From positions 1-61,350 of the forward strand of contig CALBUI010000046.1 of the NCBI GenBank assembly GCA_937968125.1: a DNA stretch of 61,350 nt, read 5' to 3'. Positions 23,863-33,494 of this stretch are shown here, piece after piece; the stretch's first letter is position 1; each line of letters starts with the position of its first letter. The notes below the pieces were generated by a model, which did no database searches, was not told the origin of the DNA, and was given only the letters and a program-made list of their open reading frames with translations. This DNA comes from an uncultured Anaerolineales bacterium (GTDB lineage: Bacteria; Chloroflexota; Anaerolineae; Anaerolineales; UBA4823). A program made the translations under genes and the position numbers.

Positions 23863-24918
23863 ATGCGGACAGTTACCTGGGATTACACTCACCAGCAAGT
23901 TAAGATGATCGATCAAAGGCTGCTGCCGGGAGAATTCCGGGAAGTCAGCTTCACGAGATACGAACAGGTCGCGGACGCAATCCAAACGATGGTTGTGCGC
24001 GGTGCCCCGGCAATCGGGGCATCGGCCGCGTTTGGGATGGCGTTGGCTGCGCAAACCTCTTCTGCGAGCGATATCCAAGAGATGCGAGCCGACCTGGCTG
24101 CTGCGGGAGAAGTGCTGCGTGCAGCACGCCCGACGGCTGTCAACCTCGCCTGGGCAGTTGAACGTATGTTGGAGGCGGCCGGCGACCCGGGAATTGACGA
24201 CGTTCGCTCTCTGCAAGCTGGCATGCTCGATCTGGCGCAGCGTATTGCCGATGAGGACGTGGAGATCAACAAACGCATGGCCACACACGGGGCCAACATG
24301 ATGCAAGAGAATGAGGTCGTCATCCATCACTGCAACACAGGCGCCCTGGCGACTGTCGATTGGGGCACAGCATTGGGTGTGATCAGGATGGCGCATGAAC
24401 AAGGCAAACACCCGCATGTGCTGGTTGATGAAACTCGGCCGCGTTTGCAGGGTGCACGCCTGACAGCCTGGGAACTTGAGCAGTATGGAGTTTCCTATGA
24501 GATCATCACCGACAATGCCGCGGGATACTTCTTGAGCAGCGGAAAAGTAGACCGCGTGCTGGTAGGCGCTGACCGGGCGGCGGCAAACGGAGACGTGGCC
24601 AACAAAATCGGAACCTACATGCTGGCCTTGGCGGCGAAGGATAACCAGGTGCCATTTTTTGCTGTGGTGCCAACTTCTACTGTCGATCTAAAGATTCCGG
24701 AGGGGAAACAAATCCCGATCGAGGAGCGAAATCAGGATGAAGTTTTGAACATTGAGGTGAAAGGCGAGCAAGTTGCACCCGGGGGCGCGGCGGCCCGCAA
24801 TCCTGCTTTCGATATCACCCCTAATCGATTAATCACCGGGATCGTGACTGAGAACGGGGTTGTCTACCCGCCATTTGAAATGAACCTTCATCAGGCGGTT
24901 AGGGGTAGCCAATGTTGA
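23863..24918 (+). CDS. mtnA: Methylthioribose-1-phosphate isomerase
   Basis: A 351-aa enzyme converting methylthioribose-1-phosphate to methylthioribulose-1-phosphate in methionine salvage. Signatures are VRGAPAIGASAAFGMALAA near residue 44, HHCNTGALATVDWGTALGV (catalytic Cys) near 155, DETRPRLQGARLTAWEL near 188 and VGADRAAANGDVANKIGTY (catalytic Asp) near 232. The ATG at 23863 gives the usual MRTVTW start and has AAAGGG upstream; a GTG 36 bases earlier is less likely. It is the first gene of an operon with a PfkB kinase and ahcY. The upstream enzyme MtnP is encoded at 3898; downstream salvage enzymes are not in the window. Confidence 0.95.
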   Translation: MRTVTWDYTHQQVKMIDQRLLPGEFREVSFTRYEQVADAIQTMVVRGAPAIGASAAFGMALAAQTSSASDIQEMRADLAAAGEVLRAARPTAVNLAWAVERMLEAAGDPGIDDVRSLQAGMLDLAQRIADEDVEINKRMATHGANMMQENEVVIHHCNTGALATVDWGTALGVIRMAHEQGKHPHVLVDETRPRLQGARLTAWELEQYGVSYEIITDNAAGYFLSSGKVDRVLVGADRAAANGDVANKIGTYMLALAAKDNQVPFFAVVPTSTVDLKIPEGKQIPIEERNQDEVLNIEVKGEQVAPGGAAARNPAFDITPNRLITGIVTENGVVYPPFEMNLHQAVRGSQC

Positions 24919-24944
24919 ACGCATACCTCAGGGAGAGCGGATAG

Positions 24945-25904
24945 ATGGAAATCGTGTTGACTGGCTCGATCGCCTTTGATTATTTGATGAAGTTCCCCGG
25001 ATATTTTGAGGATCACATCCTGCCGGATAACCTGGATTGTCTGAGTTTATCTTTTTTGGTGGAGAGCATGGTCCGCCAGCCAGGAGGTATTGCGCCAAAT
25101 ATTGCTTATAACCTGGCTTTATTAGGAGAGCGCCCACTTCTCTTCGCCACTGCCGGTGAAGATTTTGCAGCCTACCAGGATGTGCTGGAAGGTAAAGGGG
25201 TGGATACCTCGGGAATCAAGTTGATTGAAGGGGAGTTCACCGCCTCATTTTTTGCCAATACAGATTTGGCAAATGCACAAATCGCAAGCTTCTATCCGGG
25301 AGCGATGGCTTCCGCAGCGGACTTGTCATTGAATGACCTTGAAGGAAAAAAACCTGAATTGGTTTTAATTTCCCCCAACGATCCCCTGGCGATGGTGCGC
25401 TATGTCGAAGAATGCAAAGCATTGGAAATTCCTTACATCTACGATCCAAGCCAGCAAATTCCTCGTTTGAATGGTGATGAGCTACAAAATGGTTTGGATG
25501 GTGCGCTGGCATTATTCGTCAATAAGTATGAATTTGGCATGGTCCAGAAGAAGACGGGCTTATCTGCGGAAGAGATCAGGGAAAAAACCCAATTCTCTGT
25601 AGTGACTTTGGGAGAAGAAGGTTCGCTCATCTACCAGAAAGATAAAGAAGTGGATATCCCCGTTGTGACTCCGGATAATATCGCAGATCCCACTGGTGTG
25701 GGAGATGCCTTCCGGGGTGGTTTTTTGAGCGGGTACGCCCACGGCTGGGAGTTGGAAATTTGCGCCGAGATGGGTGCCGTGGCTGCGGCATATTGCCTTG
25801 AGCAAGAAGGTCCACAAGGACATTCCTTCACACCTAAAGAGTTCGTCATTCGCTTTCGAGAGCATTTTGATGACCAGGGAAAACTGGATGAATTAATCAT
25901 TTGA
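24945..25904 (+). CDS. PfkB-family kinase, possibly adenosine kinase
   Basis: A 319-aa ribokinase/PfkB-family sugar or nucleoside kinase. N-terminal substrate region GGIAPNIAYNLALLG (about 48) and the C-terminal catalytic signature DPTGVGDAFRGGFLSGY (about 250, with GVGD as anion hole and catalytic Asp) are intact. Its position between mtnA and ahcY suggests adenosine kinase, which would pull the SAH hydrolase reaction forward by removing adenosine. A sugar kinase cannot be excluded from sequence alone. Confidence 0.85.
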   Translation: MEIVLTGSIAFDYLMKFPGYFEDHILPDNLDCLSLSFLVESMVRQPGGIAPNIAYNLALLGERPLLFATAGEDFAAYQDVLEGKGVDTSGIKLIEGEFTASFFANTDLANAQIASFYPGAMASAADLSLNDLEGKKPELVLISPNDPLAMVRYVEECKALEIPYIYDPSQQIPRLNGDELQNGLDGALALFVNKYEFGMVQKKTGLSAEEIREKTQFSVVTLGEEGSLIYQKDKEVDIPVVTPDNIADPTGVGDAFRGGFLSGYAHGWELEICAEMGAVAAAYCLEQEGPQGHSFTPKEFVIRFREHFDDQGKLDELII

Positions 25905-27203
<1,299 letters not shown>

Positions 27204-27263
27204 TCAAACAAAATCATTCCTCGCCATTTTGAGCATTGCGTTCAAAGAAGATTTTAAACAAAT

Positions 27264-27319
27264 ATCCCAATTCATTCACCTGAAAAGGTGACCTCGAACT
27301 GGGATTATTTATTATTATT
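27264..27319 (+). terminator. Terminator after ahcY
   Basis: An imperfect hairpin: ATCCCA...TTC...TCACCT, a GAAA tetraloop, AGGTGA...GAA...TGGGAT (ending 27305), with small internal loops, followed by the T-rich TATTTATTATTATT. It separates ahcY from the convergent secreted-protein gene. Confidence 0.75.
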
Positions 27320-27340
27320 CGAGAATAGCTGCTTTTGGAA

Positions 27341-28381
27341 CTATTTACGCAAAACTAATGGTATATAGTTGTGATTCCACCGGAAGATCCAAATCGTTTC
27401 AAAGTCTGAGTAATTTCCTGCCAGATCAATAGCCTGAGCAAAAATCTGGTTCCAGGCCATGTTTATCGAATTGCTGTCGATTGTAGTCGTATATGGCGCC
27501 TGGCAGACCTTATCTAGATTGTGGAAGACCATTGTTGTCGCATCCCAGCGGAGGAAATCGACACAATCTACCTGGAAGTTGTCTTGAACGGACACTTCTA
27601 AAGGGATAGTTTCATTGACAATCTCATAAGTATCACCAGTCTCAACGGGTGAAACCCAGATCAGGTTTGGAGGGGATTGGTCGGCGATAGTGATTGATGC
27701 AGTTGAGCAATCTCCATCACCATCACAGACTGAATAAGAAAACTGGTCGAATCCAAGGAAGGAAGGATGGGGAGTATAAGTAATTGTGTCATCGGGAGCA
27801 GGATTAATGATATAGGAACCATTTGTGGGCTCGCTGATGACACCTAATTGGAGTGGTGTATCGTCCAAAGCAAAATCATTTTGCAGAACAGGAATTACTA
27901 TGGGTGAATATCCATTAATTGGTGGGTAATCATCATTAGCAATTGGTAGCGCATCATTAATATTGGTGAGGGACACCGTGGGCATCTCGAGATTGCCAAA
28001 CAAAGGATCTGCGCTGGTAACGGAACCAAATACCTGGTAGAGGACATCCCCATCCTGAATGCCATCCGCGATCCCAGTGACCTCAATAGTGCGAGGTTTA
28101 TCCCAAGTTCCCTGGGTGAATACGACTGAAGTGGGCAACACTGTCCCTTCAGAGAGATCACTGCTATATAAATCGATCTTCACATTGGCAGTTGGCAAGC
28201 TGTCTAAGACGATAGTAAAAGAATCGCTGCTGCCGTTCTCATCGGTGAATAATCCTTCAGTAGGGGAGACGAGGATAGCTGCGGTTATTTCAGCATTCGC
28301 AGGATGAGTACGCATGCTTAACAGAACAACTAGAATAATGGAGATTGAAGCAATGATTGAAGCGAGAGATCTTTGGCTCAT
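27341..28381 (-). CDS. Secreted Ig-like/cadherin-like repeat protein
   Basis: A 346-aa exported protein. A signal peptide is evident (about 1-30, ending near ANAEI). Residues 35-140 resemble Calx-beta-like folds (SFTIVLDSLPTANVKIDLYS, IEVTGIADGIQDGD). Residues 145-230 match the cadherin-like/VCBS type (ANDDY...IVIPVLQNDF...GSYIINPAPDDTITYTPHPS, FSYSVCDGDGDCSTASITI). Residues 240-335 are another Ig-like domain. The last residues YIPLVLRK form a C-terminal motif I associate with secreted Anaerolineae proteins. No catalytic residues are visible; a surface or matrix role is likely. Confidence 0.8.
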   Translation of the reverse strand: MSQRSLASIIASISIILVVLLSMRTHPANAEITAAILVSPTEGLFTDENGSSDSFTIVLDSLPTANVKIDLYSSDLSEGTVLPTSVVFTQGTWDKPRTIEVTGIADGIQDGDVLYQVFGSVTSADPLFGNLEMPTVSLTNINDALPIANDDYPPINGYSPIVIPVLQNDFALDDTPLQLGVISEPTNGSYIINPAPDDTITYTPHPSFLGFDQFSYSVCDGDGDCSTASITIADQSPPNLIWVSPVETGDTYEIVNETIPLEVSVQDNFQVDCVDFLRWDATTMVFHNLDKVCQAPYTTTIDSNSINMAWNQIFAQAIDLAGNYSDFETIWIFRWNHNYIPLVLRK

Positions 28382-28513
28382 CTAACCGCCCTGCTCAAGA
28401 TTGTTGCCGGGTTTGATTAAGAATTGTGACTGGTATGACTGCTGAAATTTGTTTTTAAACCCGGAATATTGCTGTGTTGGATGGAGAGGTGAACGAATTG
28501 GAACAATTGGTTT

Positions 28514-28527
28514 AGAACGCTGGTTCT
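28514..28527. promoter_or_regulatory. Second LexA-box-like palindrome
   Basis: AGAACGCTGGTTCT shares all ten fixed bases with the site at 22299. It lies in the divergent region between the secreted protein (minus) and the epimerase gene (plus), 31 bp upstream of the extended -10 at 28558. A weaker promoter candidate TTGGTT, 17 bp, GATTAT (28507-28535) would place it in the spacer. Confidence 0.5.
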
Positions 28528-28557
28528 TCGATTATAACAAGATTCACCTGTTGAGCG

Positions 28558-28566
28558 TGCTATAAT
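28558..28566 (+). promoter_or_regulatory. Extended -10 promoter of the epimerase operon
   Basis: TGC-TATAAT, a perfect extended -10, about 68 bases before the ATG at 28634. It is identical to the element at the HNH gene. Confidence 0.65.
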
Positions 28567-28633
28567 CCGGAAAATCCGACAAATGTCTTGGATTCTTAAC
28601 CCATCTTTGCGAGGTAAACCCATTTTTTTTTAA

Positions 28634-29581
28634 ATGAGCGCGATTCTGGTAACGGGAGGGACTGGCTTCATTGGACAGGCCCTGGTGCGCCATCTGGCGG
28701 ATGCTGGACACAACGTCAGGATATTATTACGGGCTTCTGCCCAATCACCTAACCTTCCCATCAGTTTGCCGGTCGAGGTTGCCATCAGTGGTCTCAATGA
28801 TGAGCGTGGTTTGCGCGCGGCAATGGTTGGCATCGATATCGTTTATCACCTGGCGGGTGCAGAATGGCGAGGTGCATACGCCAGCTTGATGGAAATTGAT
28901 ATCCAGGGAACTCAAAACATTGTCGCAGCTGCCGCAGATGCGAAGGTGAAACGGCTGTTCTTTGTCAGTCATCTGGGTGCCGACCGGGCTTCTGCTTATC
29001 CAGTTTTGAAGGCCAAAGCCATCGCCGAGGAGAATATTCGCCGAAGCGGGATTGATTTCACGATCATGCGCACCGCGATTGTTTTCGGCAACAACGACGG
29101 GTTTACCACGGGTTTAGCCCAGCTAATTTCCAGCATTCCGGGATTCTTTTTTGTTCCCGGAGATGGGGAAAATCTATTACAGCCATTATGGGTGGAGGAC
29201 CTAGCGACCTGTCTGGTTTGGGCATTGGAAGATGAGCGGACATTCAATCAGATGTTTGAAATTGGAGGACCGGAATATTTGACCTTCAATCAGGTTGCCC
29301 AAATAGTGATGGAGAAATTGAACTTGCGCAGGAGATTTGTCCACCTGCGACAGCCATACCTGCGTGCCTTGACCGTATTCATGGAGAATTTACTGCCCGC
29401 GACACCAGTATCAGTCTATTGGTTGGATTATCTGGCGACCAACAGAGCCAGCAACCTGGATGCCATTCCACGGTTTTTTAATTTGATGCCCTCCCGTTTG
29501 TCACAAAGATTGGCATACCTGGAAAGTCGGGATTGGCGGCGAGATATGTGGCGAAATGTCATCCGCCGCAGGGGAAGATGA
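28634..29581 (+). CDS. NAD(P)-dependent epimerase/oxidoreductase, NDUFA9-like SDR
   Basis: A 315-aa extended/atypical short-chain dehydrogenase. The Rossmann motif TGGTGFIGQALVRHL is at residue 7. VYHLAGAEW and the helix VKRLFFVSHLGADRASAYPVLKAKAIAEENIRRSGIDFTIMR follow, the latter with the SxxG...YxxxK-like arrangement of NDUFA9/YbjT-type proteins in which the catalytic Tyr/Lys is partly conserved. Such proteins bind NAD(P) and act on quinone-, sugar- or lipid-linked substrates, or only serve assembly roles. It is first of a three-gene run with the GNAT and OSBS/NSAR genes. Confidence 0.8.
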   Translation: MSAILVTGGTGFIGQALVRHLADAGHNVRILLRASAQSPNLPISLPVEVAISGLNDERGLRAAMVGIDIVYHLAGAEWRGAYASLMEIDIQGTQNIVAAAADAKVKRLFFVSHLGADRASAYPVLKAKAIAEENIRRSGIDFTIMRTAIVFGNNDGFTTGLAQLISSIPGFFFVPGDGENLLQPLWVEDLATCLVWALEDERTFNQMFEIGGPEYLTFNQVAQIVMEKLNLRRRFVHLRQPYLRALTVFMENLLPATPVSVYWLDYLATNRASNLDAIPRFFNLMPSRLSQRLAYLESRDWRRDMWRNVIRRRGR

Positions 29582-29606
29582 GGTATTCATTACATTGAGA
29601 GAAGAA

Positions 29607-30518
29607 ATGGAACATAATTGGCAAATCCGAATTTTGGATAAGATTGAAGAGCTGCAAATGGTGGAGGAATTGCAGCGGATCATTTGGCCAGGCAGTGATA
29701 CGGATGTGGTTCCGACACACCTGCTCATAACCGTGGTACATAATGGAGGTCTGGTACTCGGTGCATTACCTCCTGGTGAAAACAATAGCGGCATCGATAA
29801 ATTGGTTGGTTTCGTATACGGGTTTCCTGGTTTGTATTCAACACCGGATGGCCCACGCCCAAAACATTGTTCGCATCAGCTGGGTGTTCACCCAGATTAC
29901 AGGGGGCAGAGGCTGGGTTTTTCACTGAAGCGTGCACAATGGCAGATGGTTCGCCACCAGGGCATCGACCGTATCACCTGGACATTTGACCCGTTGCTAA
30001 GCAGGAATGCATATTTGAATATCAGCCTGTTAGGATCAGTATGCGGCACATACCTGCGGGAGTTATACGGTGAGATGCGTGATGGTTTGAATATTGGCCT
30101 CCCATCCGACCGGTTCGAGGTGGATTGGTGGGTAAATACCGAAAGAGTTCAACGGCGATTGAGTAAAAAAGCCCGCCTGAATCTGGACCTGGCGCATTTC
30201 TTCGCCGCCGGAGCTGAAGTCATCAACCCGACGAAGTTGGGAGAGAATGGCTGGCCTATCCCCAGCGAACCAGTAAACTTACCCTCGACATCTCCAACGG
30301 GTGATCAAGAAACTTTGATTTTGTTGGTGGAGATACCTGCGGATTTCCTGGCCTTAAAAGCAGCGGATATTGAATTAGCCAAGGAATGGCGTCTGGTGTC
30401 AAGGGAAATATTCGAAAATTTATTTGAGAGCGGGTACCTGGTAACGGATTTTGTTCACTTGCGTGGAGAACACCCGCGCAGTTATTATGTGCTCAGCCAC
30501 GGTGAAGGGACTTTTTAG
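29607..30518 (+). CDS. GNAT-family acyltransferase (COG3375-like)
   Basis: A 303-aa protein whose first half is a GNAT fold: VGFVYGFPGLYS, HSHQLGVHPDYRGQRLGFSLKRAQ-like acetyl-CoA-binding segment (SHQLGVHPDYRGQRLGFSLK near residue 88), and ITWTFDPLLSRNAYLNI. The long C-terminal half is characteristic of the COG3375 group. In Geobacillus a GNAT of this kind N-succinylates D-amino acids for N-succinylamino acid racemase. Here the gene lies 9 bp before an OSBS/NSAR homologue, which supports that role by analogy. The ATG at 29607 (GAGAGAAG upstream) is preferred over an earlier in-frame ATG that overlaps the epimerase gene. Confidence 0.8.
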   Translation: MEHNWQIRILDKIEELQMVEELQRIIWPGSDTDVVPTHLLITVVHNGGLVLGALPPGENNSGIDKLVGFVYGFPGLYSTPDGPRPKHCSHQLGVHPDYRGQRLGFSLKRAQWQMVRHQGIDRITWTFDPLLSRNAYLNISLLGSVCGTYLRELYGEMRDGLNIGLPSDRFEVDWWVNTERVQRRLSKKARLNLDLAHFFAAGAEVINPTKLGENGWPIPSEPVNLPSTSPTGDQETLILLVEIPADFLALKAADIELAKEWRLVSREIFENLFESGYLVTDFVHLRGEHPRSYYVLSHGEGTF

Positions 30519-30527
30519 GAGAGACAG

Positions 30528-31634
30528 GTGATCATCACAAAAATCAACTTGCATCATTTAAGAATGCGTTTGCAAAGTCCGTTCGAGACTTCGTTTGGCA
30601 GCACCCACGACCGGGAATGCATAATCCTTGAAGCGCACTCTGATGATTTTGTGGGGTATGGGGAGTGCGTTGCAGATGCAGATCCGGGGTACTCCTATGA
30701 GACTGCTGTCACGGCCTGGCATATCCTGCAAGATTTTCTCATCCCGCAGATCATCAATACGAATTTACAGAGTGCGGAGGATTTGCAATCAAGAATTTCC
30801 AATGTCAAGGGACACCCGATGGCAAAAGCCGGGTTAGAGATGGTATATTGGGATTTGCTTGGAAAGTGTGAGGGAAAAAGCCTCCAGGAATTATTGGGTG
30901 GGCAGGGGAAACAAGTAAAAGTTGGCGTATCGGTTGGTCTCCAGGCAGATCTGGATGCATTGGTGAATGCAGTCGCACGCTATTTAGACCAAGGTTATGG
31001 GAGAGTGAAGTTAAAAATCAAGCCTGGTCGAGATGTTTCTGAGGTGGAGGCAGTCCGCGATGATTTTCCTGATCTCCCTCTACAAGTTGATGCAAATTCA
31101 GCCTATACCCTCGGTTCTGCACGCGCCCTAAATCCGCTGGACGAGATGGATCTGCTGATGATTGAACAGCCTTTATCTGAAGATGATTTATGGGATCACC
31201 GCCAGCTCCAGGCTGGTTTCCGTACACCAATCTGTCTAGATGAGAGCATTATTTCCCCTCGCCATGCTCGCCAGGCACTGGAGATGGAGGCGTGCCGGGT
31301 GGTTAATATCAAGTCTGGCCGGGTTGGTGGTCTGAGCCAGGCTAGAGCAATCCATGATCTTTGCCATACAAAGGGTGTGCCGGTGTGGTGCGGCGGCATG
31401 CTGGAAACAGGTGTTGGTCGCGCGGCAAACCTGGCTTTAGCCAGTTTGCCTGGATTTGTTTTCCCGGGGGATATTTCCGCAACTGACCGTTATTACGCCG
31501 AAGATATTACTATTGAGCGATTCGAGCTTAATCCAGATAGTACGATAGACGTGCCAGAAAAGGATGGCCTGGGCATCTCGATAGACACCCAGGCTTTGGA
31601 GAGCGCGACTGTTAACAAAGTAGCAATTGGTTGA
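30528..31634 (+). CDS. menC: o-Succinylbenzoate synthase / N-succinylamino acid racemase
   Basis: A 368-aa enolase-superfamily enzyme of the MenC/NSAR branch. Catalytic elements are KLKIKPG (Lys pair near 160), QVDANSAYTL (metal Asp, near 187), IEQPL (metal Glu, near 213), CLDESI (metal Asp, near 238) and NIKSGRVGG (Lys, near 262). Members make o-succinylbenzoate for menaquinone, racemise N-succinylamino acids, or both. No other men genes are present, while a GNAT gene precedes it, so racemase activity is at least as likely as MenC activity. Start codon GTG with GGAGAGA upstream. Confidence 0.88.
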   Translation: MIITKINLHHLRMRLQSPFETSFGSTHDRECIILEAHSDDFVGYGECVADADPGYSYETAVTAWHILQDFLIPQIINTNLQSAEDLQSRISNVKGHPMAKAGLEMVYWDLLGKCEGKSLQELLGGQGKQVKVGVSVGLQADLDALVNAVARYLDQGYGRVKLKIKPGRDVSEVEAVRDDFPDLPLQVDANSAYTLGSARALNPLDEMDLLMIEQPLSEDDLWDHRQLQAGFRTPICLDESIISPRHARQALEMEACRVVNIKSGRVGGLSQARAIHDLCHTKGVPVWCGGMLETGVGRAANLALASLPGFVFPGDISATDRYYAEDITIERFELNPDSTIDVPEKDGLGISIDTQALESATVNKVAIG

Positions 31635-31739
31635 ACTGCACTAATCTTCTATCTGTAACTGGGTCAAGTTGAATTGCAATTGGGTTATACAATTGATCAA
31701 GTGATTTCAATCATAGGATACTGATTATTCGTTGCCTCC

Positions 31740-32552
31740 CTATTCGATTTTTTCAACAGGAAATTGTATCTCTGTAACGGTTTGAGGGTCTGTCTGGCTG
31801 CCATTGCTTGCTGGCCTCAGGTAGATCTCGCGTTCAGGCCCGTTTATCTTGTATCCATTAGCATCGATCCATTTTATGATCGCGGTATATGCTTCACTTA
31901 TAGAAATAAAAGGGCCATTATGAATTACAGTGGCCATCATTTCAACACCTGGCAGCTGGCGTTCATTAACCCTTGGATCTTCAGGTATTGAGGTGTTGAC
32001 CGGTTCGCAAACTTCAGTATCGATATTGGGTTCGTCCGAATAGTAGATTGTAAAACACGGTCCTTCAGGTTTGATCTGGTGGTGAGCCAGGAATGATTCG
32101 AGCTCATCCCACAGGTGCCCTTGTTCCGGATGTCTGGGAATAGTATCCCTTACCGTCGCGGCTGAGATTGGGTTTATTTTTTTGATTACAATATCGTAGT
32201 TTGGCATTTTATTCTCCTGTTCTATCATTTTTAAACGTGCTTCTACGCGGGCCTGTTTATCCTTTTCCTCCACCATCTGTTGTTGGATTTCCACCTGCTT
32301 TAATCGCAGCATCCCTCTCAGCTGCTCTGCAGTTAGGTCATCGTTGAGCAGCTGAGCGATTTGCTCAAGTGAGAGCCCCAATTCTTTGAGAGCAAGAATG
32401 CGGTTGAGTCTCGGCAGCAGATCAAACGAGTAATACCGGTATCCAGTAACTGGATCGATCATTTGAGGGGTAAGCAAGCCCAGACTGTCATAATATCGCA
32501 ATGTCTTTACCGAGACCTGCCCGATTCTTGAAAATTCCCCAATTTTAAGCAT
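31740..32552 (-). CDS. MerR-family regulator with GyrI-like sensor domain
   Basis: A 270-aa BmrR-type regulator. The N-terminal MerR winged helix is clear (MLKIGEFSRIGQVSVKTLRY followed by YDSLGLLTPQMIDPVTGYRY). A coiled-coil dimerisation helix (about 80-115) is rich in Gln, Glu and Lys, and the C-terminal GyrI-like/effector-binding domain (about 115-270) has MMATVIHNGPFISISEAYTAIIKW and EIYLRP. Such proteins sense hydrophobic or cationic compounds and activate promoters with long spacers. Its own promoter has a 19-bp spacer with dyad symmetry, so autoregulation is likely. No transporter gene is adjacent; the divergent neighbour is a cyclase. Confidence 0.92.
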   Translation of the reverse strand: MLKIGEFSRIGQVSVKTLRYYDSLGLLTPQMIDPVTGYRYYSFDLLPRLNRILALKELGLSLEQIAQLLNDDLTAEQLRGMLRLKQVEIQQQMVEEKDKQARVEARLKMIEQENKMPNYDIVIKKINPISAATVRDTIPRHPEQGHLWDELESFLAHHQIKPEGPCFTIYYSDEPNIDTEVCEPVNTSIPEDPRVNERQLPGVEMMATVIHNGPFISISEAYTAIIKWIDANGYKINGPEREIYLRPASNGSQTDPQTVTEIQFPVEKIE

Positions 32553-32599
32553 TTGGCATCTCTCCTGTCGGGATTAGAACTTGGATGGCATTAAGCAAG

Positions 32600-32630
32600 A
32601 GTATACAACCTCCAGTTAGGGGAGAGTCAA
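32600..32630 (-). promoter_or_regulatory. MerR-type promoter with 19-bp spacer
   Basis: On the minus strand TTGACT (32630-32625), a 19-bp spacer and TATACT (32605-32600). The spacer contains the dyad CTCC...GGAG (CTCCCCTAACTGGAGG). Overlong 19-bp spacers are the hallmark of MerR-activated promoters. It drives the MerR gene itself. Confidence 0.85.
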
Positions 32631-32690
32631 GAACTGGTTTACAAAGGAAAGATCGGGACATTTAGTCCTCGATAAGTAGAATTGATTTTG

Positions 32691-32719
32691 TTGATTTTTC
32701 ACAAACCCTAATATATACT
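32691..32719 (+). promoter_or_regulatory. Promoter of the cyclase gene
   Basis: TTGATT (32691-32696), 17-bp spacer, TATACT (32714-32719), about 50 bases before the ATG at 32770. Confidence 0.6.
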
Positions 32720-32769
32720 TTGATCAAGACCCGGATTCGTATCCGCATTCAATCTGACGGAGAACACTA

Positions 32770-33402
32770 ATGCGCACATATGATATTACTCTGACTATTT
32801 CGCCTGACTTGCCCACCTGGCCCGGCGACCCTGGGATCGCAATTGAACGAGTGGAAAAAATCGAAGATGGGTCAAATGCCAATGTATCCAGGGTAGACAT
32901 GGGTGTACACACAGGCACGCATGTTGATGCACCTTATCACTTCCTCCAAGACGGTATCACGGTTGACCAGTTGAACCTCAGCCTGCTCACTGGTAGAGCT
33001 TATGTCCTCCATCTACCGGATGTGGATGTGATTACAGCTGCAGTGCTTGAAGAGGCGCAAATACCTCCCCGAACACGTCGGGTGTTATTTAAGACTCGCA
33101 ATTCTGAACTGTGGGCAGGCGGAGAGACCGATTTTCAAACTAATTTCGTCGGCTTGAGCGAAGATGGTGCTGAGTACCTTGTACGACGTGGAGTGAAGTT
33201 GGTCGGTATGGACTACCTTTCAATCGCCCCGTTCAAGGAAAGCCGTCCAACTCATGAAAGACTGCTGGAGGCTGGCGTAGTGGTCGTGGAAGGATTAAAC
33301 CTTACAGAAGTTGATCAAGGACGCTATACGATTTATTGTCTGCCATTAAAAATCGCCAATTCGGATGGCGCTCCGGCGCGAGCGATCTTAATTGGAGTTT
33401 AA
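32770..33402 (+). CDS. Cyclase/kynurenine formamidase-like hydrolase
   Basis: A 210-aa member of the cyclase family (PF04199). The metal-binding signature HTGTHVDAPYHF is complete near residue 46, after DITLTISPDLPTWPGDPG. GMDYLSIAP with its downstream Glu and His region is also typical. Members include kynurenine formamidase KynB and other metal-dependent amidases or esterases. No kynurenine pathway genes are adjacent, so the substrate is unknown. It is divergent from the MerR gene. Confidence 0.87.
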   Translation: MRTYDITLTISPDLPTWPGDPGIAIERVEKIEDGSNANVSRVDMGVHTGTHVDAPYHFLQDGITVDQLNLSLLTGRAYVLHLPDVDVITAAVLEEAQIPPRTRRVLFKTRNSELWAGGETDFQTNFVGLSEDGAEYLVRRGVKLVGMDYLSIAPFKESRPTHERLLEAGVVVVEGLNLTEVDQGRYTIYCLPLKIANSDGAPARAILIGV

Positions 33403-33444
33403 TTCCTAATTGATCCGAAAATAGACCGTATTAAGGCTGATCTT

Positions 33445-33476
33445 AGTGCCCTGAAAATCATCCTTCTCAGGGCACT
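33445..33476. terminator. Hairpin between convergent cyclase and fabL genes
   Basis: AGTGCCCTGA (33445-33454) pairs perfectly with TCAGGGCACT (33467-33476) over a 12-nt loop. T tracts are weak on both sides, but position and symmetry suggest a shared terminator. Confidence 0.6.
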
Positions 33477-33494
33477 TATTGATCGTCCTTTACT

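Noticed and set aside
23857..24417. 186-codon open frame on the minus strand inside mtnA
   Set aside because: It lies antisense to an enzyme gene with all motifs intact, has no ribosome-binding site and encodes no recognisable domain.
30528..31634. Assignment as plain MenC only
   Set aside because: The GNAT gene next door and the missing men genes make the racemase function equally possible, so the label is kept broad.
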